From: Breznakibacter xylanolyticus
GTDB lineage: Bacteria; Bacteroidota; Bacteroidia; Bacteroidales; Marinilabiliaceae
DNA: 64,000 bases
Direction of reading: 5' to 3'
Assembly (NCBI RefSeq): GCF_003254275.1
Contig: NZ_QKZK01000011.1
Span: 1 to 64,000 of the forward strand
Shown here: positions 1-8,357 of the stretch, one piece after another
Layout of the letters: the number at the start of each line of letters is the position of its first letter
Position numbering within the stretch: position 1 is the stretch's first letter
Position numbers and translations under genes: made by a program
Notes under the pieces: model-generated
Databases searched by the model: none
What the model was told of the DNA's origin: nothing
What the model saw: the letters and a program-made list of their open reading frames with translations, nothing else

Positions 1-443
1 CCTTCAATTTGCCGCTCGGGCTGACTGATGTTTACAATTTTGTAGTGATGGTAATAGTCGGTCAGTTTAGGCTCAAAGTTTTCGTTCACCAGACTCAGCG
101 CATACACGGGTTGCAATAACTTATATTCGCGGGCATTGTCCAGCTGTTTGACGTAGGCCTTGGAGGCGTTGAATACCACTCGGTTTTTAAAGCTCTCGGT
201 CCAATGCATCTGCATCTCCACAATAAACTGACGCCCTTTTTGGTCGCGGCAGCGCACGTCCACAATGGTGCGCTTGAGCACCGGAATTTCGGGCACCAAC
301 TCGGGGGAGAGGTATTCAAGTTCCTCAATCAGGGCATCGGGTTCGAGCGGCAGCACGCTGTTGAGGAAACTTTTGCACAGGTGCGGATGCTCTCCGAATA
401 TCCGTTTAAAGGTGAGGTCGTTTTTTGGATCGAGATAATGCAT
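1..443 (-). CDS. Rpn family PD-(D/E)XK nuclease / transposase-like protein, C-terminus beyond window
   Basis: Reading the minus strand from the ATG at 443 gives an open frame that runs off the left edge, about 147 codons. It begins MHYLDPKNDLTFKRIFG, the typical opening of the Rpn (recombination-promoting nuclease) / PD-(D/E)XK transposase-like family. The expected active-site pattern is visible: an aspartate at residue 62 in VDV, followed by VEMQ with glutamate 76 and glutamine 78. Rpn proteins are DNA endonucleases thought to promote recombination; whether this copy is active cannot be seen. It is read divergently from pdxH. A second Rpn-type gene lies at 35763-36647, but it is a different subtype with little obvious identity. 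Confidence 0.8.
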   Translation of the reverse strand, partial: MHYLDPKNDLTFKRIFGEHPHLCKSFLNSVLPLEPDALIEELEYLSPELVPEIPVLKRTIVDVRCRDQKGRQFIVEMQMHWTESFKNRVVFNASKAYVKQLDNAREYKLLQPVYALSLVNENFEPKLTDYYHHYKIVNISQPERQIE

Positions 444-542
444 GATGTGTGGTTTGATGCAAAGATAATCAATTGATGTTGTTGACGCCAGATGCTTTGA
501 GTGAACAAAGTAGCAGTGTGATTGTTTTCGGTAAAAGATTCT

Positions 543-1178
543 ATGGATTCATTGTCACACCTTCGTCGTAACTTCACGTTGCAACAACTTCAACGGCACC
601 AGTTAATGACCAACCCCCTCCTGCAATTTACGCAGTGGCTTTCCGATGCCGTTAATCAGATGGCTGATGAAGCCACCATGATGACTCTGTCTACCGTTGA
701 CGAGCAAAGTCGTCCCCATGCCCGGGTGGTATTGCTGAAAGGGGTTGACGATGGAATGCTTCAGTTTTTTACCAATTACGATAGCGACAAAGGGCGCCAG
801 ATTGCCGCCAACCCTTATGTGGCTGCTACTTTTTACTGGGGGGCGTTGGAGCGTCAGGTGCGCATCGAGGGGGTGGCGCATCGTTGCAATGAGGCGGTGA
901 ATGAGGCCTATTTTTCCTCGCGTCCCATCGAGAGCCGGGTGGCCGCCTGTGCATCGCCCCAAAGTCGCCCAGTGAACGATGATGAGGTGCAGGGGCGTTA
1001 TCGTGCGTTGATGGATTGCCTGTTGCCATCCGATATTGCCCGTCCTTCGTACTGGGGCGGGTACAACATTGTACCCCATCGGTTCGAGTTTTGGCAGGGG
1101 GGAATCCATCGGTTGCACGATCGTTTTGTGTACACGCTCAACGAGGGTCAATGGGTGATTGATCGCTTAGCTCCCTGA
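543..1178 (+). CDS. pdxH: pyridoxamine 5'-phosphate oxidase
   Basis: FMN-dependent cytoplasmic enzyme that oxidises pyridoxamine- or pyridoxine-5'-phosphate to pyridoxal 5'-phosphate (EC 1.4.3.5). From ATG 543 the protein has 211 residues, close to the 218 of the E. coli enzyme. Family motifs are present in order: MDSLSHLRRNF at the N-terminus, RVVLLKG (61-67, FMN phosphate contact), YFSSRP (123-128), WGGYNIVPHRFEFWQG (171-186) and the terminal DRLAP. An upstream in-frame start at 522 would add seven residues, but MDSLSHLRR matches the usual family start. The gene converges on the ABC ATPase gene and the two stop-codon ends overlap by 12 bp. Confidence 0.95.
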   Translation: MDSLSHLRRNFTLQQLQRHQLMTNPLLQFTQWLSDAVNQMADEATMMTLSTVDEQSRPHARVVLLKGVDDGMLQFFTNYDSDKGRQIAANPYVAATFYWGALERQVRIEGVAHRCNEAVNEAYFSSRPIESRVAACASPQSRPVNDDEVQGRYRALMDCLLPSDIARPSYWGGYNIVPHRFEFWQGGIHRLHDRFVYTLNEGQWVIDRLAP

Positions 1179-2087
1179 ACGAGTGAGGGCATGAAACACC
1201 TCCTCGAGCGAGCGGCTTTCGCGGTTCATTTCCAGAATGACGCGTTGGTTTTCTACTGCCCATTTGAAAATGACCGGGCGAATGTCGTTGCCATCGCCCG
1301 GTGCAGTGATTTTGTAGTGTGCCGCCCCATGCTGGCTGATGCCGGTAATGCCGCTTTGCAATGACAGCGATTCGGTACAAATGGGTGCATCGAACTCCAC
1401 GTTGATGATTTCTTCGTTTTGAAATGTCGAGGCCGAGAGTTGTTCGGAACGGTTGTCGGCCACAATTTCCCCTTTGTTGATGATGATGACCCGCTGGCAG
1501 ATGGCCTGCACTTCTTGCATGATGTGTGTGGAGAGCATCACCGTTTTTTCACGCCCGATGTTGCGGATGAGTTCACGCACGTCTACAATCTGGTTGGGGT
1601 CGAGGCCGGTGGTGGGCTCGTCGAGGATGAGCACCTTGGGGTCGGGCAGCAACGCCTGCGCAAGTCCCACGCGCTGACGATAGCCCTTGGAGAGGGCTCC
1701 GATTTTCTTGTGTTTTTCGGGAGTGAGGCCGGTGAGGCCAATCATCTCGCGAATGCGTGCATCGGGTTTGGGCAAGTGGTAGATGCCGGCCACCATGCTG
1801 AGATATTCGCTCACGTACATGTCGGAGTACAGGGGGTTGTGCTCGGGCAGATAACCGATTTTTCGGCGGATGTCGAGCGTGTTGTCGGCAATGTTCATGC
1901 CGCACACTTCCACTTCGCCTGCCGAGGGAGGGAGATAGCCGGTGATGATTTTCATCATGGTGGACTTTCCCGCACCGTTAGGGCCCAGAAATCCCACCAC
2001 TTCGCCCGAAGGGATGTTGAAACTAACCTCGTTGAGGGCTTTTTGAATGCCGTATGTTTTGGTAACTTGTTTGACCTGTATGGACAT
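1167..2087 (-). CDS. gldA: ABC transporter ATP-binding protein, GldA-like
   Basis: Cytoplasmic ATPase of an ABC transporter, 306 residues from the ATG at 2087 (MSIQVKQVTKTYG). The longer frame back to 2156 has no family support. Walker A is GPNGAGKST (35-43), the signature is LSKGYRQ (132-138) and Walker B is VLILDEP (152-158), followed by the H-loop in LSTHIMQE. The early sequence (TKTYG, ALNEVSF, IITGYLPPSAGEV) and the extended C-terminal domain match GldA, the ATPase described for gliding in Flavobacteria and kept in many non-gliding Bacteroidota. No permease (GldF/GldG) is adjacent, so a role in motility is not supported here. Confidence 0.85.
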   Translation of the reverse strand: MSIQVKQVTKTYGIQKALNEVSFNIPSGEVVGFLGPNGAGKSTMMKIITGYLPPSAGEVEVCGMNIADNTLDIRRKIGYLPEHNPLYSDMYVSEYLSMVAGIYHLPKPDARIREMIGLTGLTPEKHKKIGALSKGYRQRVGLAQALLPDPKVLILDEPTTGLDPNQIVDVRELIRNIGREKTVMLSTHIMQEVQAICQRVIIINKGEIVADNRSEQLSASTFQNEEIINVEFDAPICTESLSLQSGITGISQHGAAHYKITAPGDGNDIRPVIFKWAVENQRVILEMNRESRSLEEVFHALTRSGS

Positions 2088-2379
2088 TGTTTCGTATTTG
2101 AAGGGGTGATGGCATTCAACCATCAGCGGGTAATGATGCCTCCCAAAACTACACATTTCATCGCATCCTAAAAAATGGTTTCTAAGGACACTGCGTCCAT
2201 ACGCCCCCGTTAGATAAATGTGTTGATAAATGGTTGATTTTTAGATGATGAATTGACGCATTGGTTGAAAACCTTTCATTCTCTTTTCGTGGGTTTTGAG
2301 ATTTTCGTTTCTTTGCACCCGAAATGTTGTCTTAATGTGAAGAGAACATTAAGCAAATATTAACAAAGCAAACGCAACA

Positions 2380-4068
2380 ATGAATTATTCGTTTTTTGAT
2401 TTTCTCAAGCTGGTAGGCTCGTTGGGCATGTTTTTGTATGGGATGAAAATCATGGGTGAAGCCCTTCAACGCCTGTCGGGCGACAAAATGCGCTCCATCC
2501 TCTCGGCCATGACTGCCAACCGTTTTCTGGGCGTGTTTACCGGCTTTTTGGTGACGGCCATCATTCAGTCGTCGTCGGCCACCACCGTCATGGTGGTGAG
2601 TTTTGTAAATGCCGGGTTGATTTCGCTGGTCGAATCCATTGGGGTGATTATGGGGGCTAACATCGGTACAACGGTGACCGGGTGGATGATTTCATTGTTG
2701 GGTTTTAAAGTCAGCATCAGTGATTATGTGCTGCCATTGTTGGGCATCGGATTGCCGTTGGTGTTTTCAAAGGTGACGCGACGCCGCTCGTTGGGGGAAA
2801 TCATGATTGGCTTTGCGCTATTGTTCCTGGGGCTCGATTATCTGAAAGCATCGGTGCCCGATATCAATAGCAATCCCGAAATATTAGAGTTTCTTAAAAA
2901 TTATACACAGTGGGGATATGGTTCAATCATTTTGTTCATGTTTTTTGGCACCTTGCTCACCATCGTTATTCAATCTTCAAGTGCTACGATGGCGCTCACC
3001 TTTGTGATGTGCAATCAGGGATGGATATCCTTTGAGTTGGCAGCAGCCATGGTGCTGGGTGAGAACATTGGAACCACCATTACGGCGAATTTGGCCGCTA
3101 CCGTGGCGAATCTCTCGGCCAAACGAGCTGCCATGGCGCATTTGGTTTTCAATTTGATCGGGGTAATATGGATGTTAATCGTTTTTAAGCCTTTTGTGGG
3201 GATGGTCGATAACATCATCACTACTAATAATGGCGCCTCACCCATGGTTGAAATGACGGCTGTGCCCATCGCCCTGTCAATGTTTCATACCTTGTTCAAT
3301 GTCATCAATACATTTGTCATGGTATGGTTTGTGCCACAGATTAAGACCATTGTGGTGAAAATTTTGCCGCAAAAAGAATCGGAAGAGGAAGAGTTTCATC
3401 TTAAATACATCACCACCGGATTACTCTCGACACCGGAATTGTCGTTGCTTCAGGCTCGTAAAGAGCTTCAGTATTACGCCAAGCATAGCATTAAGATGTT
3501 CTCGTTTGTGGAACGTTTAATGGATGAGAGCTCTGATAAGAAATTCAATAAGCTTTATGCCAAGGTGCAAAAGTATGAAGACGTGAGTGATGAAGTGGAG
3601 GTGGTAATCGCCAACTACCTCAGCGAAGTGGCTCAAGGTAAGTTGAGTGATTTTGGGCGCCATCGCCTGCGTGCCATGCTCAAATTGGTGAGTGACATCG
3701 AGAGCATTGGTGACTGCAACTACAATTTGGCTCGCACGGTGAATCGTATGCGAGAGTCGAAGATTGTCTTTCCTGATAAAATACGAGCTAAGCTCGATTT
3801 GATGTTTCGTTTTGTTGAGAAGGCGCTCGAGGAGATGAAGGCCAATCTCGAGAAGGACGAGAAACAGGTGATACTGGCCAAGGCCAAAGAAATAGAAGAT
3901 GAAATTAACAATTACCGTACCCAGTTAAGGTCCGAGCACCTCGAAAATCTCCGTAAGGGGGTTTACAATTACGAGACCGGGATTGTGTTTGCCGATTTGT
4001 TTTGCGAATGCGAAAAATTGGGTGATTATGCCATCAATGTCTCAGAGGCATTGGTTGAAGTAAAGTAA
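2380..4068 (+). CDS. Na+/phosphate cotransporter (NptA/PhoU-type)
   Basis: Inner-membrane sodium:phosphate symporter of the PNaS family, 562 residues. Both diagnostic repeats are present: QSSSATT at 63-69 and QSSSAT at 198-203, each paired with a GxNIGTT motif (GANIGTT at 92-98 and GENIGTT later). About eight hydrophobic segments fill the first 340 residues. The last 200 residues are charged and helical, as in the PhoU-like domain fused to these transporters. It would import phosphate, which is a co-substrate of the GH130 phosphorylase in PUL C, though there is no sign of co-regulation. It is probably monocistronic, followed by a strong hairpin at 4212. Confidence 0.9.
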   Translation: MNYSFFDFLKLVGSLGMFLYGMKIMGEALQRLSGDKMRSILSAMTANRFLGVFTGFLVTAIIQSSSATTVMVVSFVNAGLISLVESIGVIMGANIGTTVTGWMISLLGFKVSISDYVLPLLGIGLPLVFSKVTRRRSLGEIMIGFALLFLGLDYLKASVPDINSNPEILEFLKNYTQWGYGSIILFMFFGTLLTIVIQSSSATMALTFVMCNQGWISFELAAAMVLGENIGTTITANLAATVANLSAKRAAMAHLVFNLIGVIWMLIVFKPFVGMVDNIITTNNGASPMVEMTAVPIALSMFHTLFNVINTFVMVWFVPQIKTIVVKILPQKESEEEEFHLKYITTGLLSTPELSLLQARKELQYYAKHSIKMFSFVERLMDESSDKKFNKLYAKVQKYEDVSDEVEVVIANYLSEVAQGKLSDFGRHRLRAMLKLVSDIESIGDCNYNLARTVNRMRESKIVFPDKIRAKLDLMFRFVEKALEEMKANLEKDEKQVILAKAKEIEDEINNYRTQLRSEHLENLRKGVYNYETGIVFADLFCECEKLGDYAINVSEALVEVK

Positions 4069-4210
4069 ATGAGGTAGAATTTGTTGGTGAGTTTGCTCTA
4101 TTGAGATTCTCATTTTCTGAATAGGGTGCAGTCATGCCTGGAATGACATAATTTATGACTGCAATGAAGTGCGATGTCCTTTGGATGTTTGTGCTGATGC
4201 CATAAAAAAC

Positions 4211-4256
4211 GAAGGCACGGATACACTATCGATATAGTGCATCCGTGCCTTTTTGT
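4211..4256. terminator. bidirectional rho-independent terminator
   Basis: An 18-bp stem (AAGGCACGGATACACTAT pairing with a right arm differing at one base) starts at 4212, flanked by an A-run on the left and a T-run on the right. It lies between two convergent genes, the phosphate transporter and the acetylesterase, and can serve both. Confidence 0.85.
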
Positions 4257-4302
4257 TTAAAACAACGGGAGTGTTGTTGTTCCTTTTTCTGAGCGGGGTA
4301 GT

Positions 4303-6348
4303 TTAATTGCCGAATTCGCTCTCAGTGGTGAATGACGGAGCAGGAAGTCCTGCGTTGTTGAAGAGCGATGCCTGCGCACCGTTTCTAAAGGCGTAGCGTA
4401 CGCTTACAGGAGCTGTGACTTTGGGGGAGCGGCATACAATGGTTTCTCCTTCGATGGTGGTGATGGCGGGGTAAAACACGCCATTATTTCCTGCAATTTC
4501 AAACTGATTGGGGATTTCATTTTTGAGTAATAATCCATCGTTGGCGTGTGTGAAGTGCAGGATGGCACTGTTGTCTTTAATTTCGATGTTGCTAAACAAA
4601 GGGCCGCTCGAGGCCATTTGTTGCCCGTATTGGTTTGTTAAAGCCCAGGCCGCGAGTCTTTCGCCCACTTCTTTTTTGTGGCAGGGGTGAATGTTGTTCA
4701 CGTTACCAATGTCGAGGGTCGAAATCATGCCGGTGTTTGGGATGGTCATGGTTCGGCGTTGTGCCTCGCGCAGGTTGGCCGATGAGGTGCCGTTTACATC
4801 GCTGTAGTTCCATGGAGCCAGTTGAGTGAAATAGAATGGCATGTCGGGTTGATTGAATCGGGTTCTCCAGTTCGAAATCAAATCTGACATCAGTTTCACG
4901 TACTGATTGGCACGTCCTACGTTGGTTTCGCCCTGATACCAAATTGCCCCTTTGATGGTGTAGGGGGTGAGGGGGGCTATCATGGCATTGTAAAGTGCCG
5001 ATGGTGTGCCCGATCCCAGTTGAATTGAGAGTTGTGGACGATTGGCAAACTCGTTCTTCACGGGGTCAAATATTGTCATTTGGTTTTGTTTGTAGAGCGC
5101 GACCACCCGGTATTTCCATTCCCCGGTAAGGGCGATGGTTTGCTTGGGGGCGTTTTGAAGCGAGATTGCCATTAACTCAGGTTTTCCTGATAGGCCGCCG
5201 CCACCCTGTGTGTCGGTCATCTTCACGGCGATAACTGCTTTGCCGGTTTTGGTTATCTCGGCCGGGATGGTGTATTCGCGGTTCATCTGCCACAGTCCTG
5301 CTGCGTCGTTGGCGCCTACTCGTATGCCATTAAAGTAAGTGACGTCGCGGTCGTCGATGGCGCCCAGGGTCAGCGTGAGGGCTTTGCCGTTCCATTGGGC
5401 GGGGATGTCGATGCTGCGTCGGAACCAAATGGTGCCGTCGAATTCTCCCACTTCGGTGTTCTCGATGGTGGTGGGGATGGTCATGGTGTTCCAGTCGGCG
5501 TCCTCGAGAGCTGGATTGCTGCACACACTGTCAAACAGGTCGAGTCCCACGATGGGGTCTGAACCGTCGGGGCGGGTGGCGACATCGATGGTTTTGAACC
5601 CTTTTAGCCATGCTTCAAAGGCTTTGCTTTGAGGTGCAATGGAGTCGAGTTTGGCAATGGTGGCGCTGAAGTCGGGGCTGGCAGCCAATACTTTGCCTTC
5701 AACCCAGGCTTCGGCCGGAGTGCCGCCCCAGCTACTATGAATAATGCCCACAGGTATGTTTAGTGTCTGGTGCAATTTTTTTGCGAAGAAGAAAGCAGAT
5801 GCGCTAAAGGTTGGTGCACTTTGCGGCGTGCAGACGGCCCATTGTCCGCTCACATCGTCGAGTGGTGTCACCGATATGTTTTTTGCTACGGTGAACATGC
5901 GAATGCCTGTATAGTTTGCTGCTTCTATTTCTGAGGCCGAGTATTGAATGGTGTCGTTGGGCGGCCATCCGGCCAGGGGCATTTCCATGTTCGATTGACC
6001 GGACGCCAGCCATACTTCGCCACTCATCACGTTTTGGATGGTGTGGAGCGAGTCGCTGTTTTGAATGTTGATGGTGAAGGGGCCTCCGGCTTCGGGCGTT
6101 TTGAGTTTCAGGAGCCATGTGCTGTCAGGCAGGGTGGTGGCAGATGCTGTTTCACCCCACGATGCGGTGAGGTTGATTTTTGACCCCGGCGCCGCTTTGC
6201 CCCAAATGGAGGCTTCACTTTTTTGCTGAAGCACCATGTTGTCGGTGATGAGCTTGGGGAGTTGCAAGGCCGACTTCTCAGAGCCGCAACCCGTTGTCAT
6301 TATCCCGATGGTGAGTGCCAGTGCGGGAATCATGCGAAAATGTGTCAT
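4303..6348 (-). CDS. SGNH-hydrolase carbohydrate acetylesterase lipoprotein (sialate O-acetylesterase-like, possibly CE20)
   Basis: Predicted surface or periplasmic lipoprotein, 681 residues (lipobox ending at Cys21). The serine-esterase block GQSNMEM is at 117-123 (nucleophile Ser119), and a DxxH-type catalytic pair lies in DIGNVNNIHPCH near 545-556. Between these blocks, about 290-400, sits a GH2-like jelly-roll insert (IWFRRSIDIP, DRDVTYFNG). Split SGNH plus jelly-roll is the layout of sialate O-acetylesterase-type enzymes and of family CE20 xyloglucan acetylesterases. It is the second gene of an operon with the GH26 mannanase, 24 bp downstream, so removal of acetyl groups from mannan is the likely role (inference). 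The end overlaps no neighbour and the operon stops at the 4211 terminator. Confidence 0.8.
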   Translation of the reverse strand: MTHFRMIPALALTIGIMTTGCGSEKSALQLPKLITDNMVLQQKSEASIWGKAAPGSKINLTASWGETASATTLPDSTWLLKLKTPEAGGPFTINIQNSDSLHTIQNVMSGEVWLASGQSNMEMPLAGWPPNDTIQYSASEIEAANYTGIRMFTVAKNISVTPLDDVSGQWAVCTPQSAPTFSASAFFFAKKLHQTLNIPVGIIHSSWGGTPAEAWVEGKVLAASPDFSATIAKLDSIAPQSKAFEAWLKGFKTIDVATRPDGSDPIVGLDLFDSVCSNPALEDADWNTMTIPTTIENTEVGEFDGTIWFRRSIDIPAQWNGKALTLTLGAIDDRDVTYFNGIRVGANDAAGLWQMNREYTIPAEITKTGKAVIAVKMTDTQGGGGLSGKPELMAISLQNAPKQTIALTGEWKYRVVALYKQNQMTIFDPVKNEFANRPQLSIQLGSGTPSALYNAMIAPLTPYTIKGAIWYQGETNVGRANQYVKLMSDLISNWRTRFNQPDMPFYFTQLAPWNYSDVNGTSSANLREAQRRTMTIPNTGMISTLDIGNVNNIHPCHKKEVGERLAAWALTNQYGQQMASSGPLFSNIEIKDNSAILHFTHANDGLLLKNEIPNQFEIAGNNGVFYPAITTIEGETIVCRSPKVTAPVSVRYAFRNGAQASLFNNAGLPAPSFTTESEFGN

Positions 6349-6372
6349 TATGAATTGTTTTAGAGATTTGGT

Positions 6373-7557
6373 TTACTCGTGGTACATGTTGGGAATGCTG
6401 TCGTTGAATAGCGTTGCCGGGTGTTGGTAAAATGCCTTGAAGTCTTCAATGGCTTTGTCGGCATTGGGACGTTTCATGCCCAAGTAGGGGGTGTAAGCTT
6501 CGGTGGATTGGTCGCCACGCCAGTCGGCGCCGTACCAACTCATGATCCAGGCAATGCGACGTGTTTCTTTTGTGCTCAAAATGGGTTTTAGGACGTAGTT
6601 GGTCCAGAAGTCGGGGTGGATGTCGGGGTATCGGAAGTTGCCATTGTCGTCTTTTCGGAGGCCAGTTTCAGTGATGGCCACCACCTTGCCGTTTTTGTCA
6701 GCGTAATTTACCATTTTGGTGATGTTTTCGATCATCAGTTCGTGCGAGCTATAGGGCATGATGCCCGGTTCGTAAATGTCGAGCCCCAGGATGTCGGTGT
6801 ACGCGTCGCCCGGGTAATAACGAAAGTCAGCTGTTTTGTCAGGAGCCCAGGCCACCAGCATGTTGCGAATGCTTTTTTCGCGTAGATAGTCAATGGTGAG
6901 GCGGAACAAGCGGATGTACTCATCGGGCGTGCAATTGTCACGTCCCCACCAAAACCAGTCGCCGTTCATCTCATGAAAAGGGCGGAAGATGAGGGGGAAG
7001 CTCAGTTGGTTAAACACGGGGATGACCATCGAGTCCAGGCGTGTCAATAGCCAGTTGAGTGCCGGGTTTTCATTGCGATTGCTGTTGCTGAGAATGTTTT
7101 TGACCAACAGGCTGTCGGCAGTGAATTTGTTCGTCTCTTTGTCGCGTGCGTAAAATGATTGGCTGTCGGGGCCACGAAGATGCCAACAATAAGCCAGAAC
7201 AGCACCTCGTTCGTAAGCCTGCTTCATGGCCAGAATATCTTTGGTTTGGAAGGCTGAATCCTGTTCGTACCACATGAAATCACTCTCAATAAATGCCGGG
7301 TGGGATCCCGTGATGTCTTTGCAGTCACTGCGTGAGAGGTCGTTGTGGTTGATGCCTCCCAAGTAGGTGATGGTGGTGGCATTGGCCTGTCCGAAGAGTA
7401 TTTTGCCGTCGTTGACCAGTTTTTTCAGATTGTTGTACAGGATTTTCGTAGCTGTGTCTTGATGGATGGATTCAGAGCTGCTGCTTTTATTAATCTGACA
7501 GGAGGTGAGGGCGATGATGCCCATGATGAGGATGGATTTTAGATAATTGTTTGGCAT
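6373..7557 (-). CDS. GH26 endo-beta-1,4-mannanase lipoprotein
   Basis: Lipoprotein (LTSC, Cys20) of 394 residues, an almost pure GH26 catalytic domain. The acid/base is Glu196 in FRPFHEMNGDWFWWG and the nucleophile is Glu297 in AITETG, both in the expected context. Family GH26 enzymes of this kind hydrolyse beta-1,4-mannosidic bonds. Cys20 is followed by a serine-rich stretch (SSSSES), and there is no clear acidic surface-export tag right after the cysteine, so location (surface or periplasm) is open. First gene of an operon with the acetylesterase; transcribed away from the AraC regulator. It is quite different from the two GH26 proteins of PUL C (for example GQANATT here, GHQDD in the third). 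Confidence 0.9.
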   Translation of the reverse strand: MPNNYLKSILIMGIIALTSCQINKSSSSESIHQDTATKILYNNLKKLVNDGKILFGQANATTITYLGGINHNDLSRSDCKDITGSHPAFIESDFMWYEQDSAFQTKDILAMKQAYERGAVLAYCWHLRGPDSQSFYARDKETNKFTADSLLVKNILSNSNRNENPALNWLLTRLDSMVIPVFNQLSFPLIFRPFHEMNGDWFWWGRDNCTPDEYIRLFRLTIDYLREKSIRNMLVAWAPDKTADFRYYPGDAYTDILGLDIYEPGIMPYSSHELMIENITKMVNYADKNGKVVAITETGLRKDDNGNFRYPDIHPDFWTNYVLKPILSTKETRRIAWIMSWYGADWRGDQSTEAYTPYLGMKRPNADKAIEDFKAFYQHPATLFNDSIPNMYHE

Positions 7558-7635
7558 AGCGACAGATGTATTTGAATGTGTCTGCAGGTTGGTTTTTACC
7601 CACTCAATTTATGGTTTTTTTGGATATGAATCAAT

Positions 7636-7643
7636 CAAAGATA
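7636..7643 (-). promoter_or_regulatory. candidate -7 box for the GH26-acetylesterase operon
   Basis: On the minus strand this reads TATCTTTG, a perfect match to the Bacteroidota -7 consensus TAnnTTTG, about 75 nt before the GH26 start. I find no clear TTG/TTTG -33 box at the right spacing, so an activator may be needed. The box sits inside an inverted repeat ATCAAT (7630-7635) / ATTGAT (7649-7654), a possible operator. Confidence 0.4.
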
Positions 7644-7849
7644 TTGTAATTGATACGCTTACTTTTGTGTGATTTAATCTTTTTATGGTATTATTATTTA
7701 GATGTGTGCTTGTTGTTCGCAGTGTTGTTTTTAGATTCTTTGAACTGAATGTGCCGATTTGTGTGGCTTGTGTTGATTAAATGCTTCGAAAAGAGTGTTT
7801 GTTGTGGTTGGTTAATGGTTTTTGTCTTGTGAAAAAATGTAAAAACCAA

Positions 7850-7881
7850 TTGATACAATTGTGTCACTTTTTATATCTTTG
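7850..7881 (+). promoter_or_regulatory. candidate promoter reading toward the AraC regulator
   Basis: A TTG at 7850-7852 and a perfect TATCTTTG at 7874-7881 are separated by 21 bp, which fits the Bacteroidota -33/-7 layout. Transcription would begin near 7888, giving a leader of about 470 nt before the AraC gene. The 7883-8180 part of that leader shows no plausible gene; it contains one divergent copy (about 8061-8125) of the TTCTTTGC...GCGAC...CGATTA repeat seen at 33795 and 38548. Confidence 0.45.
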
Positions 7882-8181
7882 TCTACATTCTTTTAGTCGT
7901 GATTGGGTGTAGATGGGCGTGAAAAATGAATCGATCGCCCGTTGAACTTAAAGGGGGTAAGAATGTCGTTTTGTTTGTCTTATTCGGATAAAAGAAAATT
8001 GGGAGAAGTGCTAAGGTGCAAGAGTACATCAGTGCCATCATTAAGTTTCTATCACAACTCCAAATTCGTGTAATTCTTTCCTTCGGGAAGCGCAAAGGCG
8101 ACGATTACTTTGTTTCGCAAGGTGCAAATCGATATTGTGGCTTAAGAAAATGAAATACAGCTCGATATAAAACTATAAACG

Positions 8182-8297
8182 CATGAAACGAGCCATGTCT
8201 AACGCCTCGAAACGCAGGCGTATGCGGCAGGAGAGTTTCATGAGGTCATTGAAAATAAATATTAACACATGAAACGAGCCATGAGTAACCTTTACTC
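8182..8297 (+). promoter_or_regulatory. structured leader with duplicated CATGAAACGAGCCATG
   Basis: The 16-mer CATGAAACGAGCCATG occurs at 8182-8197 and again at 8268-8283. The first copy can pair through CATGAAAC with GTTTCATG at 8235-8242, enclosing a second perfect hairpin (CGCCT 8203-8207 with AGGCG 8216-8220). The second copy runs straight into a third hairpin, GAGTAA-CCT-TTACTC (8283-8297). Three stacked hairpins plus a direct repeat in front of a regulator suggest an RNA structure or a protein-binding array. I do not recognise a known riboswitch. Confidence 0.5.
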
Positions 8298-8317
8298 ACA
8301 CACGAGGATGATTATTT

Positions 8318-8342
8318 GCGAGTTCCATATGGCCAATGAAAA
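8318..8342 (+). repeat. pre-start element shared with the PUL C susD gene, copy 1
   Basis: 25 bp beginning GCGAGTTCCATATGGCCAAT are identical to 45390-45414. The element starts 40 nt before the AraC ATG; in the other copy it starts 39 nt before the SusD ATG. Both copies are preceded by ATTTG and followed by an A-rich stretch and CATATGAAA at the start codon. It contains the palindrome CCATATGG and a short open frame beginning ATGGCCAATGAAAA. Confidence 0.7.
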
Positions 8343-8357
8343 ACAAATTATAATCAT

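Noticed and set aside
1419-2171. 250-residue open frame on the plus strand
   Set aside because: It lies antisense to the GldA-like ATPase gene, which has all Walker and signature motifs; the His- and Phe-rich product is a shadow.
8182-8297. Known riboswitch
   Set aside because: The hairpins and the duplicated 16-mer do not match any conserved riboswitch core I recognise; kept only as an unassigned structured leader.
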